Position numbers and translations under genes: made by a program
Shown: one piece after another, positions 25,042-34,290 of the stretch
Numbering within the stretch: the stretch's first letter is position 1
How the letters are laid out: each line of letters begins with the position of its first letter
Origin: Paenibacillus sp. JJ-223
GTDB taxonomy: Bacteria > Bacillota > Bacilli > Paenibacillales > Paenibacillaceae
NCBI RefSeq assembly: GCF_927798175.1
Contig: NZ_CAKMMP010000005.1
Coordinates: 62,001-126,000 of the forward strand
Direction of reading: 5' to 3'
DNA length: 64,000 nucleotides
The notes under the pieces: generated by a model
What the model saw: the letters and a program-made list of their open reading frames with translations, nothing else
Told to the model about the DNA's origin: nothing
The model's database searches: none

Positions 25042-25566
25042 ATGACTCAAGACGCACAATCCTTGGAAAAATGGTTCACAGCTGCCCAGCATGGCGATAC
25101 AGCCACGTTAGCAGCCCTGTTAACCGCACATCCGGAGCTGGCCAATGCCGAAAACGGGGATGGGTTGACGCTGCTCGGGTACGCCGCCCATTTTGGCCAA
25201 AGCGAAGCGGCCGCACTCTTGTTGGACTACGGAGCCGATGTCAACGCCGTCTCCCATTCCAAGGTTTCGTATATCCCTTCCAACACGGCGCTGCACGCGG
25301 CGCTTGCCGGCGAACGCTCCACCGCCGTAATCCGGCTGCTGCTGGGGCGCGGTGCGGCGACGAACATCGCTGACAGCGACGGACAATTCGCCCTGCATTC
25401 GGCTGCCTACCATACGGATCAGGCCGAGATCATTGCGCTGCTGCTCCAGCATGGCGCCGACCCGTCAGCCATGAATGCGGATGGCCGGAATGCACTGCAT
25501 ATCGCGCTGGAGCGCGGCCATGAAACTGCCGCCGCCTGTTTGAGAGAAGCGCTCGGAGCACGATAG
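25042..25566 (+). CDS. Ankyrin repeat protein
   Basis: 174 residues from ATG 25042, which follows TGGAGG. Four to five ankyrin repeats run through the protein: GLTLLGYAAHFGQSEAAALL, LDYGADVNAV, NTALHAALAGERSTAVIRLL, QFALHSAAYHTDQAEIIALL and GRNALHIALERGHETAAACL. There is no signal peptide or other domain, so it is a cytoplasmic protein-interaction module with unknown partner. Upstream frames to 24976 have no ribosome binding site. A terminator follows at 25672. Confidence 0.88.
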   Translation: MTQDAQSLEKWFTAAQHGDTATLAALLTAHPELANAENGDGLTLLGYAAHFGQSEAAALLLDYGADVNAVSHSKVSYIPSNTALHAALAGERSTAVIRLLLGRGAATNIADSDGQFALHSAAYHTDQAEIIALLLQHGADPSAMNADGRNALHIALERGHETAAACLREALGAR

Positions 25567-25671
25567 TTTTGCAGCAGGAATCATGCTCCTTGCGCGCCTG
25601 CTTCCCTTGATCGTGAAAATGAAAAGCTGACGATCCATTCCGAAACCCGCCGACCGGCAGCCCCGCGACGA

Positions 25672-25710
25672 CAAACCGCCCGCCTCTTTAGCGAGAGACT
25701 GGCGGTTTTT
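25672..25710 (+). terminator. Rho-independent terminator
   Basis: AAACCGCC, a loop with an inner CTCTTTAGCGAGAG hairpin, GGCGGTTTTT. It sits about 105 bases after the ankyrin gene. Confidence 0.8.
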
Positions 25711-25774
25711 GGCATGAGCTCACATCTTTAGCTTTCATGGCCGCAGGCAAGAGCAAGATTTTTTACATAATCGA

Positions 25775-25799
25775 GAACCGTTTGCCCTCTCTCGCCGTC
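25775..25799 (+). promoter_or_regulatory. Candidate ECF-type promoter (autoregulation)
   Basis: GAACC at 25775-25779 and CGTC at 25796-25799 are separated by 16 bases. This is the AAC/CGTC layout of many ECF sigma promoters, 36 bases before the sigma gene start. Confidence 0.5.
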
Positions 25800-25834
25800 T
25801 AATACGCAACACATCCACGAAAGGAGGAGAGCCT

Positions 25835-26353
25835 GTGACCCCTTCCGAATTGACCGTCGCCGCACAGAGAGGGGATGCCGAGGCTTTTTCGGCCTTAATG
25901 GACTTGCATCGGAACCGGCTGTACCGGATCGCTTATGCTTATCTCCATAATGAAGGGGACGCGCTCGAAGCGATCCAGGAATGCACCTACAGAGCCTTTC
26001 GCAAGCTGAAAAAATTAAAGGAACCTGCCTTCTTCAGCACATGGCTGGTCCGTATTCTGCTGAACTACTGCGCGGACGAGCGTAAACGCAAGCATCGGTT
26101 CAGCCCGTTTGCCGCACTCGCGGCTGAACCAAGCAGCTGGGATACGCCGCAGGACCCCGACCTCGCCGCAGCCATCGAAGCGCTGGAACCGGGCTGTAAG
26201 GATATCATTATTTTAAGTTATTTTGAGGGTTTTCCCCTGACGGAGGTTGCAGATATTCTGGACATTCCGGTCGGTACGGTGAAATCGCGCCTGCATCGGG
26301 CACTGGGCCAACTGCGCAATCATTTGGATACGAAAGGAGATACCTCGTTATGA
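25835..26353 (+). CDS. ECF RNA polymerase sigma factor
   Basis: 172 residues. Region 2 is seen at about 20-85 (LYRIAYAYLHNEGDALEAIQECTYRAF, with the FFSTWLVRILLNYCADERKR block). Region 4 is at about 110-165 (GCKDIIILSYFEGFPLTEVADIL, then IPVGTVKSRLHRAL, the recognition helix). There is no extra C-terminal domain. GTG 25835 follows AAAGGAGGAGAG. The stop overlaps the start of the next gene (ATGA), so it is coupled to its anti-sigma partner. Confidence 0.92.
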   Translation: MTPSELTVAAQRGDAEAFSALMDLHRNRLYRIAYAYLHNEGDALEAIQECTYRAFRKLKKLKEPAFFSTWLVRILLNYCADERKRKHRFSPFAALAAEPSSWDTPQDPDLAAAIEALEPGCKDIIILSYFEGFPLTEVADILDIPVGTVKSRLHRALGQLRNHLDTKGDTSL

Positions 26354-27678
26354 CCGATGAAAATAAAACGTTCGAAGCGTTGGAACGGCGGCTGCATGCT
26401 CGCAAAGCGGAGTATGACGCGATCCCTGTGCCCGATGAAATCGCTCACCTTGCTGTACAATCGGGCATTCGCAAAGCTACACGGAATCGCAAGTCCAGGC
26501 TTCGCTGGGGCCTGAGCGGGCTTTCGGCGGCATGTATTATACTGCTGTTTACGGGCTGTATTCGCGTGTCGCCCGCATTCGCCTCGTTTGTGGAGCAGCT
26601 GCCGGGAATGGAAGGGATCGTGAACCTGATTCGCCAAGACAAAGGCTTGCAGTTGGCCGTAGATCAGTCATTGTTACAGACGGTGAATATCACCGACAAG
26701 CATGACGGGATCTCTGTGACCGTAAACGGCGTGATCACCGATGACGCACGCATGGTTATTTTTTACACGATGAAAGGGGTAAGCAATCGCGAGGGCGGCT
26801 TGTACGACATCCAATTGCAGGATGAACATGGCGAAGGGCTTTCGGTCGGGATGAGTTACGAATCCCCGAGACAAACCGGCAGTACGGATACGTATGAAGG
26901 ATATATTGATGCATTCATGTCGGAAGAAGCCGTGAAGCCTGATAAAATCACGATACAATTCCAATCGAGAGACAAAGCTCAACCCGGAACCTGGAGCGTT
27001 ACGTTCCCCGTTGATTACAGCCTTACCAAGGGCATGAAAAAGACGATTCCGATTCACCAAACCGCAACGATCGACGGCCAGCGAATCGAGTTTGGCGAAG
27101 CTGTACTCTATCCCACCCGACTTAAGCTCGACGTCAAATTCGACCCGGACAATTCAAAGGAGATTTTCGGTCTTCGCAATCTACAGCTGGTTGATGAGCA
27201 AGGGCGCGCATGGCGAACCAACCTGGCCACATCCAGTGGTGACGAGCGCTCCATCTTTTTTGAAAGCATGTACTTTGCGATTCCGAAGAAATTGACGCTT
27301 CAGGGTTCGGGGTTATCCGCGCTGGACAAAACGGATTTGGATGTCACGATTGATCTCAAAACAGGGCGCCTCGAAGGCGGGCCGAAAGGTTTGACGTTTG
27401 CGGATAGCGAAGTCAAAGGCAAAGATCGCGTTCTTGAATTCCATCTTTCCCATTTCCAGAACGGCGTCTCTCCCCTGACGTTTAGCACAGCTGCCGACGA
27501 ACAAGGGAAAAACTACGACATACCCAACACGAGCTGGGAAGCCCCCGATCAAGGGGAAGCCGTGGCATGGTATACCATTGAAAACGGTGCTTCCATCAAG
27601 GGCAAGCTAACCCTGCGCATCGGATCATATCCGATGGAAAGCAGTTCCCCGTTTTCGCTGGATATTCCACTGGAATAA
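26350..27678 (+). CDS. Membrane anti-sigma factor, DUF4179 family
   Basis: 442 residues. An N-terminal cytoplasmic part of about 50 residues contacts the sigma factor in relatives. One transmembrane helix follows (LSGLSAACIILLFTGCI, about 56-72), then a large extracytoplasmic DUF4179 domain beginning near SFVEQLPGMEGIVNLIRQDKG. Family members hold the paired ECF sigma at the membrane until an envelope signal arrives; the signal here is unknown. The start overlaps the sigma stop by four bases. Confidence 0.85.
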   Translation: MTDENKTFEALERRLHARKAEYDAIPVPDEIAHLAVQSGIRKATRNRKSRLRWGLSGLSAACIILLFTGCIRVSPAFASFVEQLPGMEGIVNLIRQDKGLQLAVDQSLLQTVNITDKHDGISVTVNGVITDDARMVIFYTMKGVSNREGGLYDIQLQDEHGEGLSVGMSYESPRQTGSTDTYEGYIDAFMSEEAVKPDKITIQFQSRDKAQPGTWSVTFPVDYSLTKGMKKTIPIHQTATIDGQRIEFGEAVLYPTRLKLDVKFDPDNSKEIFGLRNLQLVDEQGRAWRTNLATSSGDERSIFFESMYFAIPKKLTLQGSGLSALDKTDLDVTIDLKTGRLEGGPKGLTFADSEVKGKDRVLEFHLSHFQNGVSPLTFSTAADEQGKNYDIPNTSWEAPDQGEAVAWYTIENGASIKGKLTLRIGSYPMESSSPFSLDIPLE

Positions 27679-27768
27679 CAAAACTTATACAATGTACGCC
27701 CAATCACCTTTATATAGGCGAATGCATATGCTGAAGCAGGAACCCATTACGAGGAAGAGGTGTGCATT

Positions 27769-28074
27769 ATGTCCGAAACGCCATCCACGCCGACAGCAGT
27801 CATTGTGTATCAGGCCCATACACCATTGCTTCAATCGGTCCAACAGACGCGAAATGCGCTTCATCAGACCGTTCGCCAGTATACCGGCCGGAAGGTTCAA
27901 GTCCAGAACATTGACGGGCAGGTCTGGGAAGGCGTCATTGTCAGCGCCGACCGCGGCATCCTTTACCTTCAGGTTACGCCCATGCATGGATATCCGGAGC
28001 CGCGCGCGTTGTTCGGTCCAACCATCCTGCCTCTGGTGCTGTATGAGCTGCTGGTCATTACGTTGCTGATGTAA
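27769..28074 (+). CDS. Hypothetical protein with possible Sm-like fold
   Basis: 101 residues from ATG 27769 behind GAAGAGG. The middle (GRKVQVQNIDGQVWEGVIVS then GILYLQV) has the strand-turn pattern of small SH3/Sm-like barrels that bind RNA or peptides. The C-terminus ends in a hydrophobic stretch (TILPLVLYELLVITLLM), which could be a tail anchor. I do not recognise the family. A very strong terminator follows, so it is the last gene of its unit. Confidence 0.6.
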   Translation: MSETPSTPTAVIVYQAHTPLLQSVQQTRNALHQTVRQYTGRKVQVQNIDGQVWEGVIVSADRGILYLQVTPMHGYPEPRALFGPTILPLVLYELLVITLLM

Positions 28075-28117
28075 TTGATGTGACGCCGTTTCTCCCCGAC
28101 ACGCCAGTCCGATCGCT

Positions 28118-28156
28118 CCGTCTCCGAAATGCAGCATTTCGGAGACGGGGCTTTTG
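28118..28156 (+). terminator. Strong rho-independent terminator
   Basis: CCGTCTCCGAAATG, three-base loop, CATTTCGGAGACGG, then GGCTTTT. The 14-bp stem is perfect. Confidence 0.92.
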
Positions 28157-28311
28157 GGGATGTAACAGCTGCTCAATCCTTCGGACAATCCCCAAGGATC
28201 AAACAAGGGGATGCAAAGCAGGCGCACGCATTCTTGGTTCACGCTTGAAATATGGTACAATAAGGTCGGCAACAGCCTCCTTATCCTATCCAGAAACGGA
28301 GCTTGATCCCG

Positions 28312-29130
28312 TTGAAATATATGCAATCAGAGCCTGAAACGTCTCTTTCAAATCCAAGGGAATCTACTCCCCCTGCTAATCATGCTGCAGAGCAGTCGCG
28401 CGTTATCGCCATATGCCTGCTTGCGGGCAAAATCATGCTGCAAAGCGGAGGCGAAACCTACCGGGTGGAAGATACGATGAAACGTATGGCGGCGGCACTG
28501 GGACTGCCCCATTCCCATAGTTATGTCGTGCCGACAGGCATTTTTTTCTCGGCGGACGCCACCGAACCGGCCAAGCTGATTCGCATTTCGGAACGGACGA
28601 CCAACCTGTACAAAGTGTCTGAAGTGAATGCCGTCTCCCGCTGCATCGGCCAAGGGGAATTGACCGTGGAGGAAGCCTATGAGCTGCTGCAGCGGATCGA
28701 AGGACAACCTTCTTCCTATTCCACGGCCGTACAGTTAGCTGCTGCAGCGTTTTCCAGCGGTTGTTTTACGATTATGTTCGGCGGCACATGGGGCGATTTC
28801 CTGCCTGCCCTCTTGTGCGGCGGCGTCGGTTATGCCGCAGTCATCGCCTTTCATCGGCTCGTATTGGTCAAATTTTTCGCCGAGCTTAGCGCCTCGTTTG
28901 TCGTTGGCCTGCTCGCCTTTCTGCTGGTGTACATCGGCGCCGGACATGAGCGGGACAAAATCATTATCGGTTCGGTCATGCCGCTGGTACCGGGTCTGCT
29001 CATCACAAATGCCGTGCGCGATCTGATGGCCGGACATCTCGTATCAGGATTGTCCAAAGGGGCCGAGGCGTTCCTGACCGCCTTTGCCATCGGCACGGGC
29101 ATCGCAGTCGTATTTTCATTTTGGGCGTAA
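28312..29130 (+). CDS. Threonine/serine exporter family protein, large subunit (YjjP-like)
   Basis: 272 residues. The soluble N-terminal domain (RVIAICLLAGKIMLQSGGET, VVPTGIFFSA, ISERTTNLYKVSEVNAVSRC) is the typical DUF1212/ThrE part. It is followed by five hydrophobic segments from about residue 135, with IIIGSVMPLVPGLLITNAVRD as the conserved transmembrane signature. With the next gene it forms the split ThrE-type exporter; E. coli YjjP-YjjB exports succinate, so the substrate here is open. TTG 28312 has GGAG ten bases upstream; ATG 28321 is an alternative. Confidence 0.82.
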   Translation: MKYMQSEPETSLSNPRESTPPANHAAEQSRVIAICLLAGKIMLQSGGETYRVEDTMKRMAAALGLPHSHSYVVPTGIFFSADATEPAKLIRISERTTNLYKVSEVNAVSRCIGQGELTVEEAYELLQRIEGQPSSYSTAVQLAAAAFSSGCFTIMFGGTWGDFLPALLCGGVGYAAVIAFHRLVLVKFFAELSASFVVGLLAFLLVYIGAGHERDKIIIGSVMPLVPGLLITNAVRDLMAGHLVSGLSKGAEAFLTAFAIGTGIAVVFSFWA

Positions 29131-29147
29131 CACGGAGGAATGCACGT

Positions 29148-29600
29148 ATGCTTCATGTTTTGGAACAAGCGCTGACCAGTTTTATCGCGTCCGCTGCGTT
29201 CGGCATCATTTTCAATGCGCCACGGCGCATGCTTCTCCACGGCGGCTTCGTCGGCATGATCGGCTGGCTAATCTATGTTGCGCTGGAATATGCCGCAGAT
29301 GCCGTACCCGCAACGCTTGCGGCCACCATCGCGGTCGGCGTCATCAGCCAATGGTTTGCCCGCATGTTCCGGTCTCCCGTCATTATTTTCAGCGTCGCAG
29401 GCATCATCCCGCTCGTCCCAGGGGGGCTTGCCTACAACGCCATGCGCAATTTCGTGCAAAACGACTACAACACGGCCATGGAGATGGCCGCCAAAGCGTT
29501 GATGTTGTCAGGAGCGATTGCGGTAGGACTCGTATTATCCGAGGTGCTGAATCAAACCATCCGGCGGTTGTCCTCCAGGTCTGCGCACGCCAAACGATAA
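29148..29600 (+). CDS. Threonine/serine exporter family protein, small subunit (YjjB-like)
   Basis: 150 residues with four to five membrane segments and no soluble domain. FNAPRRMLLHGGFVGMIGWL and VIIFSVAGIIPLVPGGLAYN are family landmarks; the latter repeats the PLVPG motif of its partner. ATG 29148 follows CGGAGG, and the gene begins 17 bases after the larger subunit, so both are made together. The two proteins are thought to form one exporter. Confidence 0.85.
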   Translation: MLHVLEQALTSFIASAAFGIIFNAPRRMLLHGGFVGMIGWLIYVALEYAADAVPATLAATIAVGVISQWFARMFRSPVIIFSVAGIIPLVPGGLAYNAMRNFVQNDYNTAMEMAAKALMLSGAIAVGLVLSEVLNQTIRRLSSRSAHAKR

Positions 29601-29630
29601 TGTTTTGTTTTCGAAGCTTCACGCATGTCA

Positions 29631-29680
29631 AACAGCCCATAGGAACAGATTGGCTTTCTGTTCGTATGGGCTGTTGTTGC
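29631..29680 (+). terminator. Hairpin between the convergent exporter and PBP genes
   Basis: AACAGCCCATA, a loop holding GGAACAG/CTGTTC, then TATGGGCTGTT. T-content after it is low on the plus strand. It may act for both strands. Confidence 0.6.
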
Positions 29681-29744
29681 AGCGTAATCTGTACAACAGG
29701 TTCAACATGGCACGAGCACTTCTGAGATGAAGAAAAAACGCGTT

Positions 29745-31604
29745 TTACGGCAGCGCACGCTTCATGACTGCCGCGAAGAGCTCTGCCGCATCGCCGCTGC
29801 CGGCCGTCATGTAATGATCGCGATCCGTATGGTCAAACCCCATCCATACAGCGGCTGTCCAACGATCCGTATAACCCGCAAACCACAAGTCCCGGTTCGC
29901 TCCCTGCCCGGCTCCGGAAACCCCCGCCTGAGTCGTTCCCGTTTTGCCTGCAACCGGATGACCGATTAGCCGGGCCCGTTTCCCTGTGCCTTGGCTGACT
30001 ACGCGTTGCAGCATCTTCGTCATTTCCGCAGCAGTTCGGGAAGAGATCACCGATTTGTTTTCAGGCCGGTACTCAACCACTTTCTTTCCCTGAGCATCCG
30101 TAATATCGCGAATCAGATGCGCCGTATTGAATTTGCCTCCATTGGCAAATACGGCATAAGCTTGGGCCATCTTCAACGGTGATACCCCCTTATGGAGTCC
30201 ACCGAGTGCAATGGACAGGTTCCGGTCCTCATCCCCCAGTGCGATGCCTAACCGTTCCGCGAACTGTCGCGATTCATCCAGCCCGTTTTCGTTGACCAGC
30301 CATACTGCCGTACTGTTGATCGACTTCTCCACCGCTTGCATCATGGTCACGCTCCCGCGATAATGCCCTCCCGGGTTGCGGGGCTGGTAGCCGCCGTAAC
30401 GAAGAGGTTTATCGGGCAGCATGCTGTTCGGCGAATACCTCCCGGATTCGAGCGCTGGACCGTACGCAATCACGGGTTTGAAAACAGAGCCTGGTTGCCT
30501 GACATCCGCCGTGGCACGGTTGATGCCCCCTGCGACCGGATCGCGGCCCCCCATCATGGCTTTTACTTCCCCATTATGTTGATCCACGATAACCATACCC
30601 GCTTGCACCTGTTCATCCGCCCGGTCGTCCCGAAAACGGGACGAGTCCTGAAACACGTTTTCCATCGCAAGTTGGGCCGTATCGTCCAGGCCTGTGCGAA
30701 TCGTCCATCCGGCATTCTGAATCTGTTCCTTGCTTCTGCCCGTCAACTGCGATGCTTCCTCCAATACCGCATCCAGAGCAGATATGTAGGCCGGTTCCCC
30801 ATCCTCGTCCATTGCCGCCTTCGATGACGACGTTTCGTATTCGGCACGCTTTGCTTCTTCCATCTCTCTCCTTGTAATCAGGCCTTGCTCGTGCATAATG
30901 GTCAAAACGACGTCCCTTCTTTGCTCCGATCGCCGAGGGTCATCGACAGGATTGTAAATCGAAGGACCTTTGGGCATTCCAGCCAACGAGGCAATCTGTC
31001 CGATGCTGAGCTCGTTCAGATCCCTTACCCCGAAATATCTCCAGGCAGCAGCCTTCACGCCGTACTGCTGGCGACCCATATAAATGCGGTTCAGGTACAT
31101 TTCCAGAATGTCATCCTTGGCATACCTCTTTTCGAGCGCAAAGGCAATGGACGCTTCATTCACTTTGCGAATGAGCGTTTTGTTGCCATTCAAATACAGG
31201 TTCCTGGCCAGTTGTTGGGTAATGGAACTCCCGCCCTGACTCATATCCATATGCAGCGTATTTTGCAGCAGCGCCCTGCCAATTCCGATGACGTCCATTC
31301 CATGATGACTATAGAAGCGCCGATCCTCCGTGGCAAGGAACGCATCGATGAGCAGTTTCGGCATTTCCTCCAAACGGGCATACTCCGCATATCCCTTATA
31401 GCCGGTACGCAGCTTCGCTACTTCTTCATCCTCCGCGTTAAGGATCGTCGTTGAAGAAACCTTGGATAATGCGGGCGGATTGCCGCGCACCACCACCTCA
31501 CCGTAAATCAACATATAGGCGCAAGCCATCGCCATCAAAAACACGATTAGAACGGATACATCATAAATCCGGTACACCCAACGCTTGTGCATTCGTTTCA
31601 ACAT
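29745..31604 (-). CDS. Class A penicillin-binding protein (PBP1A family)
   Basis: 619 residues. One membrane anchor (VSVLIVFLMAMACAYMLIYG, about 16-35) precedes the GT51 transglycosylase domain with catalytic E93-D94 in EDRRFYSHHG and QGGSSITQQLARN. The transpeptidase domain has S373-V-F-K376, the SIN motif (428-430) and K554-T-G. All catalytic motifs are intact. It polymerises and crosslinks peptidoglycan outside the membrane. Its start overlaps the degenerate kinase gene by seven bases, which places it at the end of an operon with a two-component system and suggests signal-controlled wall synthesis. Confidence 0.93.
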   Translation of the reverse strand: MLKRMHKRWVYRIYDVSVLIVFLMAMACAYMLIYGEVVVRGNPPALSKVSSTTILNAEDEEVAKLRTGYKGYAEYARLEEMPKLLIDAFLATEDRRFYSHHGMDVIGIGRALLQNTLHMDMSQGGSSITQQLARNLYLNGNKTLIRKVNEASIAFALEKRYAKDDILEMYLNRIYMGRQQYGVKAAAWRYFGVRDLNELSIGQIASLAGMPKGPSIYNPVDDPRRSEQRRDVVLTIMHEQGLITRREMEEAKRAEYETSSSKAAMDEDGEPAYISALDAVLEEASQLTGRSKEQIQNAGWTIRTGLDDTAQLAMENVFQDSSRFRDDRADEQVQAGMVIVDQHNGEVKAMMGGRDPVAGGINRATADVRQPGSVFKPVIAYGPALESGRYSPNSMLPDKPLRYGGYQPRNPGGHYRGSVTMMQAVEKSINSTAVWLVNENGLDESRQFAERLGIALGDEDRNLSIALGGLHKGVSPLKMAQAYAVFANGGKFNTAHLIRDITDAQGKKVVEYRPENKSVISSRTAAEMTKMLQRVVSQGTGKRARLIGHPVAGKTGTTQAGVSGAGQGANRDLWFAGYTDRWTAAVWMGFDHTDRDHYMTAGSGDAAELFAAVMKRALP

Positions 31605-32281
31605 CCCGTGTCCCGATGCAGCGATCGTTCGCGAGCCATATCGTCTGCCCCCTGCCGCTCCGCGTCTTCCAGCGCATGTTGAAGCAGCACGGTCTGCTCA
31701 TAGGCCAGCCGGACCCAATGCTGGATCTCCGCCTCATCACGACAACGTCCTTCCAACACTTCGGTGAGAGAGGATCGAATTCCGTACAACGTAAGCTGCA
31801 CAGGGACATTTGTCGTAGGGCCTGCATCCGCTACCGCGTCAACATGTTCAATTGGAGATGTATCCTCTGCATGAAAAGCTCCTTGCTCCTCTTGCAACCG
31901 ATAAGCCACTTCATTCAGATCAGCGGCGATTTGCCGAAGCTCTCCTCCGCTCATCACTTCGATCGTCTTGGGCATCCTGCCGTGCGCCATATCGTGCGTG
32001 CCCCGGGCAATTTGCTCCAGATCGGCGCTAACCTTCTGGGAACGAATCCAAAAAAACAGCATAAACAGAACTGCCCCGCCTACAAAAAGAAGCGGAGTTC
32101 TCCCGATGTGATTGATCACCCAGTGAACGATGCGGGACAACGATCCGTCCCCGACAAGTACATGACGATAAATGAATTCAAACGTTTGAGCCATGACAAA
32201 CAGGAGCGCCGCACTGAGAAGTGCACTCGCTCCGCAAATGTATGCATACCTGCTCCTTACGCTGTCCATCCGTCTGTTCAT
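31598..32281 (-). CDS. Degenerate sensor-kinase paralogue lacking catalytic parts
   Basis: 227 residues. Two membrane segments (about 13-33 and 63-80) are followed by a HAMP-like linker (IARGTHDMAHGRMPKTIEVM). A DHp-like region then aligns with the adjacent kinase: LYGIRSSLT here against SHDLRTPLT there, so the phospho-acceptor His becomes Y166. RDEAEIQHWVRLAYEQ matches RDEIELRHYVSIAYDK of the kinase. There is no ATPase domain. It arose by duplication of the upstream kinase and may be a regulator or heterodimer partner. ATG 32281 follows GGAGGAGG. It overlaps the PBP gene. Confidence 0.75.
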   Translation of the reverse strand: MNRRMDSVRSRYAYICGASALLSAALLFVMAQTFEFIYRHVLVGDGSLSRIVHWVINHIGRTPLLFVGGAVLFMLFFWIRSQKVSADLEQIARGTHDMAHGRMPKTIEVMSGGELRQIAADLNEVAYRLQEEQGAFHAEDTSPIEHVDAVADAGPTTNVPVQLTLYGIRSSLTEVLEGRCRDEAEIQHWVRLAYEQTVLLQHALEDAERQGADDMARERSLHRDTGC

Positions 32282-32371
32282 TCAGGTATCCTCCTCCATA
32301 GCGTAGTCATTTACAACTCATGGATATAAAGATACCGGATGTTTCTTAACGAAGAAGCGGGGAACTTCTTA

Positions 32372-33484
32372 TCATTTTCTTAAAACGAGCGGAAAACGGG
32401 TAACAAAATCCGTTCGACCGTTCTCGCTTGTCGCCATAATCGTGCCATGATGCAGCTCGACCATCGATTTGGCAATCGCGAGCCCAAGTCCTGTCCCACC
32501 CGTTTCACGCGACCGGGATTTGTCCACCCGATAGAACCGTTCAAACAGATGAGGCAAGTCCTGGGCAGGAATCGGATCGCCATAATTGCTGATTCGCACC
32601 ACGGCTTCGTTCTCTTCGGCAGCAATCGCGATCTCCACAAGTTTTCCTCTCGCCCCGTAGCGTATCGCATTGCTGAGCAAATTCTCATATGCGCGCACCA
32701 ACTCTCCCGGGGCAGCCTCAATCCATACCTCTTGCTGGTCGCCAACAAAGCTATAGGTCATGCCCGCCTCTTCCAGCATTGGCGCGAATTCTTCCGCAAG
32801 CTGCATCAAAAAAGGCCAAAGGTTAAGCGGAACAAAGGATAACGGCAATCCTCCCCCGCTTACGCGGGTATACTCGAACAAATCGTCAATCAACTTGCGC
32901 AGCGTCAACGATTTGTCGTAGGCAATGCTGACGTAGTGACGAAGCTCAATTTCGTCCCGATAACGATCCTTCTCAATATACTCCAAAAATCCGAGAATGG
33001 ACGTCAGCGGTGTCCGCAGGTCATGGGAAATGCCTGTAATCAGCTCATTTTTGGCAGCAACGGCGCTGCGTTCCTCCTGCAGCGACTTTTCCAGCCGCTC
33101 AGCCATCTGATTGATACTTGCAGCAACCACGCCGAACTCGTCCGACGTCTTCACCTCGATCCGGTGGGCCAATTCACCCTTGGCCACTTCCTGAATGCCT
33201 TCCGTAATCTCGTCCAGCACAAGCATAATTCTGCGCGTCAACAGAAAGAAAAACAACACAAAGCCGAGAACGCCAACCACAATCATGAGCGGGACGGACC
33301 CGATGTAGTTGATCAACCACCGAATTCCCCGTGCGGGGGCAGAATAGTTCGGATATGTTTGCGCTGCAAGTATGGATTGCACAATCAGGTTTCCCCCGTA
33401 CAAAATGGCTGCTGTTAGAATGCCGCTCAGCAAAAAGGCATAGATGAACTTCCAGCGTACCGTATTTATCAACTTTGAATTCAT
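32372..33484 (-). CDS. Sensor histidine kinase (VanS/PhoR-like)
   Basis: 370 residues from ATG 33484. Two membrane helices (about 13-35 and 64-84) flank a short extracytoplasmic loop. HAMP follows (about 84-137), then DHp with H154 in GISHDLRTPLTS and the HATPase domain with N box ENLLSNAIRYG, F box LFERFYRVDKSRS and G2 box GGTGLGLAIAKS. Autophosphorylates on His and passes phosphate to the regulator encoded 62 bases upstream. The very short sensor loop suggests sensing within or near the membrane. Confidence 0.92.
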   Translation of the reverse strand: MNSKLINTVRWKFIYAFLLSGILTAAILYGGNLIVQSILAAQTYPNYSAPARGIRWLINYIGSVPLMIVVGVLGFVLFFFLLTRRIMLVLDEITEGIQEVAKGELAHRIEVKTSDEFGVVAASINQMAERLEKSLQEERSAVAAKNELITGISHDLRTPLTSILGFLEYIEKDRYRDEIELRHYVSIAYDKSLTLRKLIDDLFEYTRVSGGGLPLSFVPLNLWPFLMQLAEEFAPMLEEAGMTYSFVGDQQEVWIEAAPGELVRAYENLLSNAIRYGARGKLVEIAIAAEENEAVVRISNYGDPIPAQDLPHLFERFYRVDKSRSRETGGTGLGLAIAKSMVELHHGTIMATSENGRTDFVTRFPLVLRK

Positions 33485-33546
33485 GATGCAACTCCCTGCG
33501 CGTACCATTCACGCAACATTATACAAACGACGGACGTGCCATTGTT

Positions 33547-34290
33547 TTATTGTGGTTTGATCATTTTATAGCCGACGCCCCACACCGTCTGGATGAATTT
33601 CGGATTTTTTTTGTCCGGTTCAATCTTTTCGCGAATTTTGCGGATATGTACCATCACCGTATTGCTTGATTCCATGTATTCTTCTTTCCAGACCTGTTGG
33701 TATATTTGCTCCATGCTGAGCACAGAGCCTTGGTGACGGGCCAACAATTCGAGTACCGCAAACTCGCGCGGCGTAAGATGAACCGGCTGTTCATCGACCC
33801 ACACTTCATGCGTATCGGTATTGATGACCAATTCGTCGATGGTGAGCTCATGCTTCCTTTTTTCCCGGCCTTCATTAAATTGGTAGTATCTGCGCAGCTG
33901 CGATTTTGCCCGAGCCACGAGTTCCAAAGGATTAAACGGCTTCGTGACATAATCGTCAGCTCCGATGCTCAGCCCCATGATTTTATCCATATCCATGCTT
34001 TTGGCGGAAAGCATGATGATCGGCATTTTTTGTTCCTCGCGAATTTTCATGCATGCTTCAATGCCGTCCATGTTGGGCATCATCACGTCGAGGACGATGA
34101 GATCCACCCGCTCTTTTCTCAATTGTTCAAGGGCTTCGCCCCCGTCATGGGCCGTAAGAATCCGGTACCCTTCGTTACCGAAATAAATTTCCATCAATTT
34201 GATGATTTCATGCTCGTCATCCACGAGCAAAATGGTTGCTGGCTCTGCCACGTCACTATTCCTTTCGTTCCACGATTCATGATGATTCAT
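33547..34290 (-). CDS. OmpR/PhoB-family response regulator (VanR-like)
   Basis: 247 residues from ATG 34290. The receiver domain has DDE (24-26), phospho-acceptor D68 in LIVLDVMMP, and the Thr/Ser and Lys of LSAKS and TKPFNP. A winged-helix DNA-binding domain follows (TPREFAVLELLARHQGSVLS, VMVHIRKIREKIE, VWGVGYKM). The start overlaps the phosphotransferase stop by 14 bases. It forms the regulatory pair with the kinase at 32372; the targets may include the PBP at the end of the operon. Confidence 0.92.
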   Translation of the reverse strand: MNHHESWNERNSDVAEPATILLVDDEHEIIKLMEIYFGNEGYRILTAHDGGEALEQLRKERVDLIVLDVMMPNMDGIEACMKIREEQKMPIIMLSAKSMDMDKIMGLSIGADDYVTKPFNPLELVARAKSQLRRYYQFNEGREKRKHELTIDELVINTDTHEVWVDEQPVHLTPREFAVLELLARHQGSVLSMEQIYQQVWKEEYMESSNTVMVHIRKIREKIEPDKKNPKFIQTVWGVGYKMIKPQ

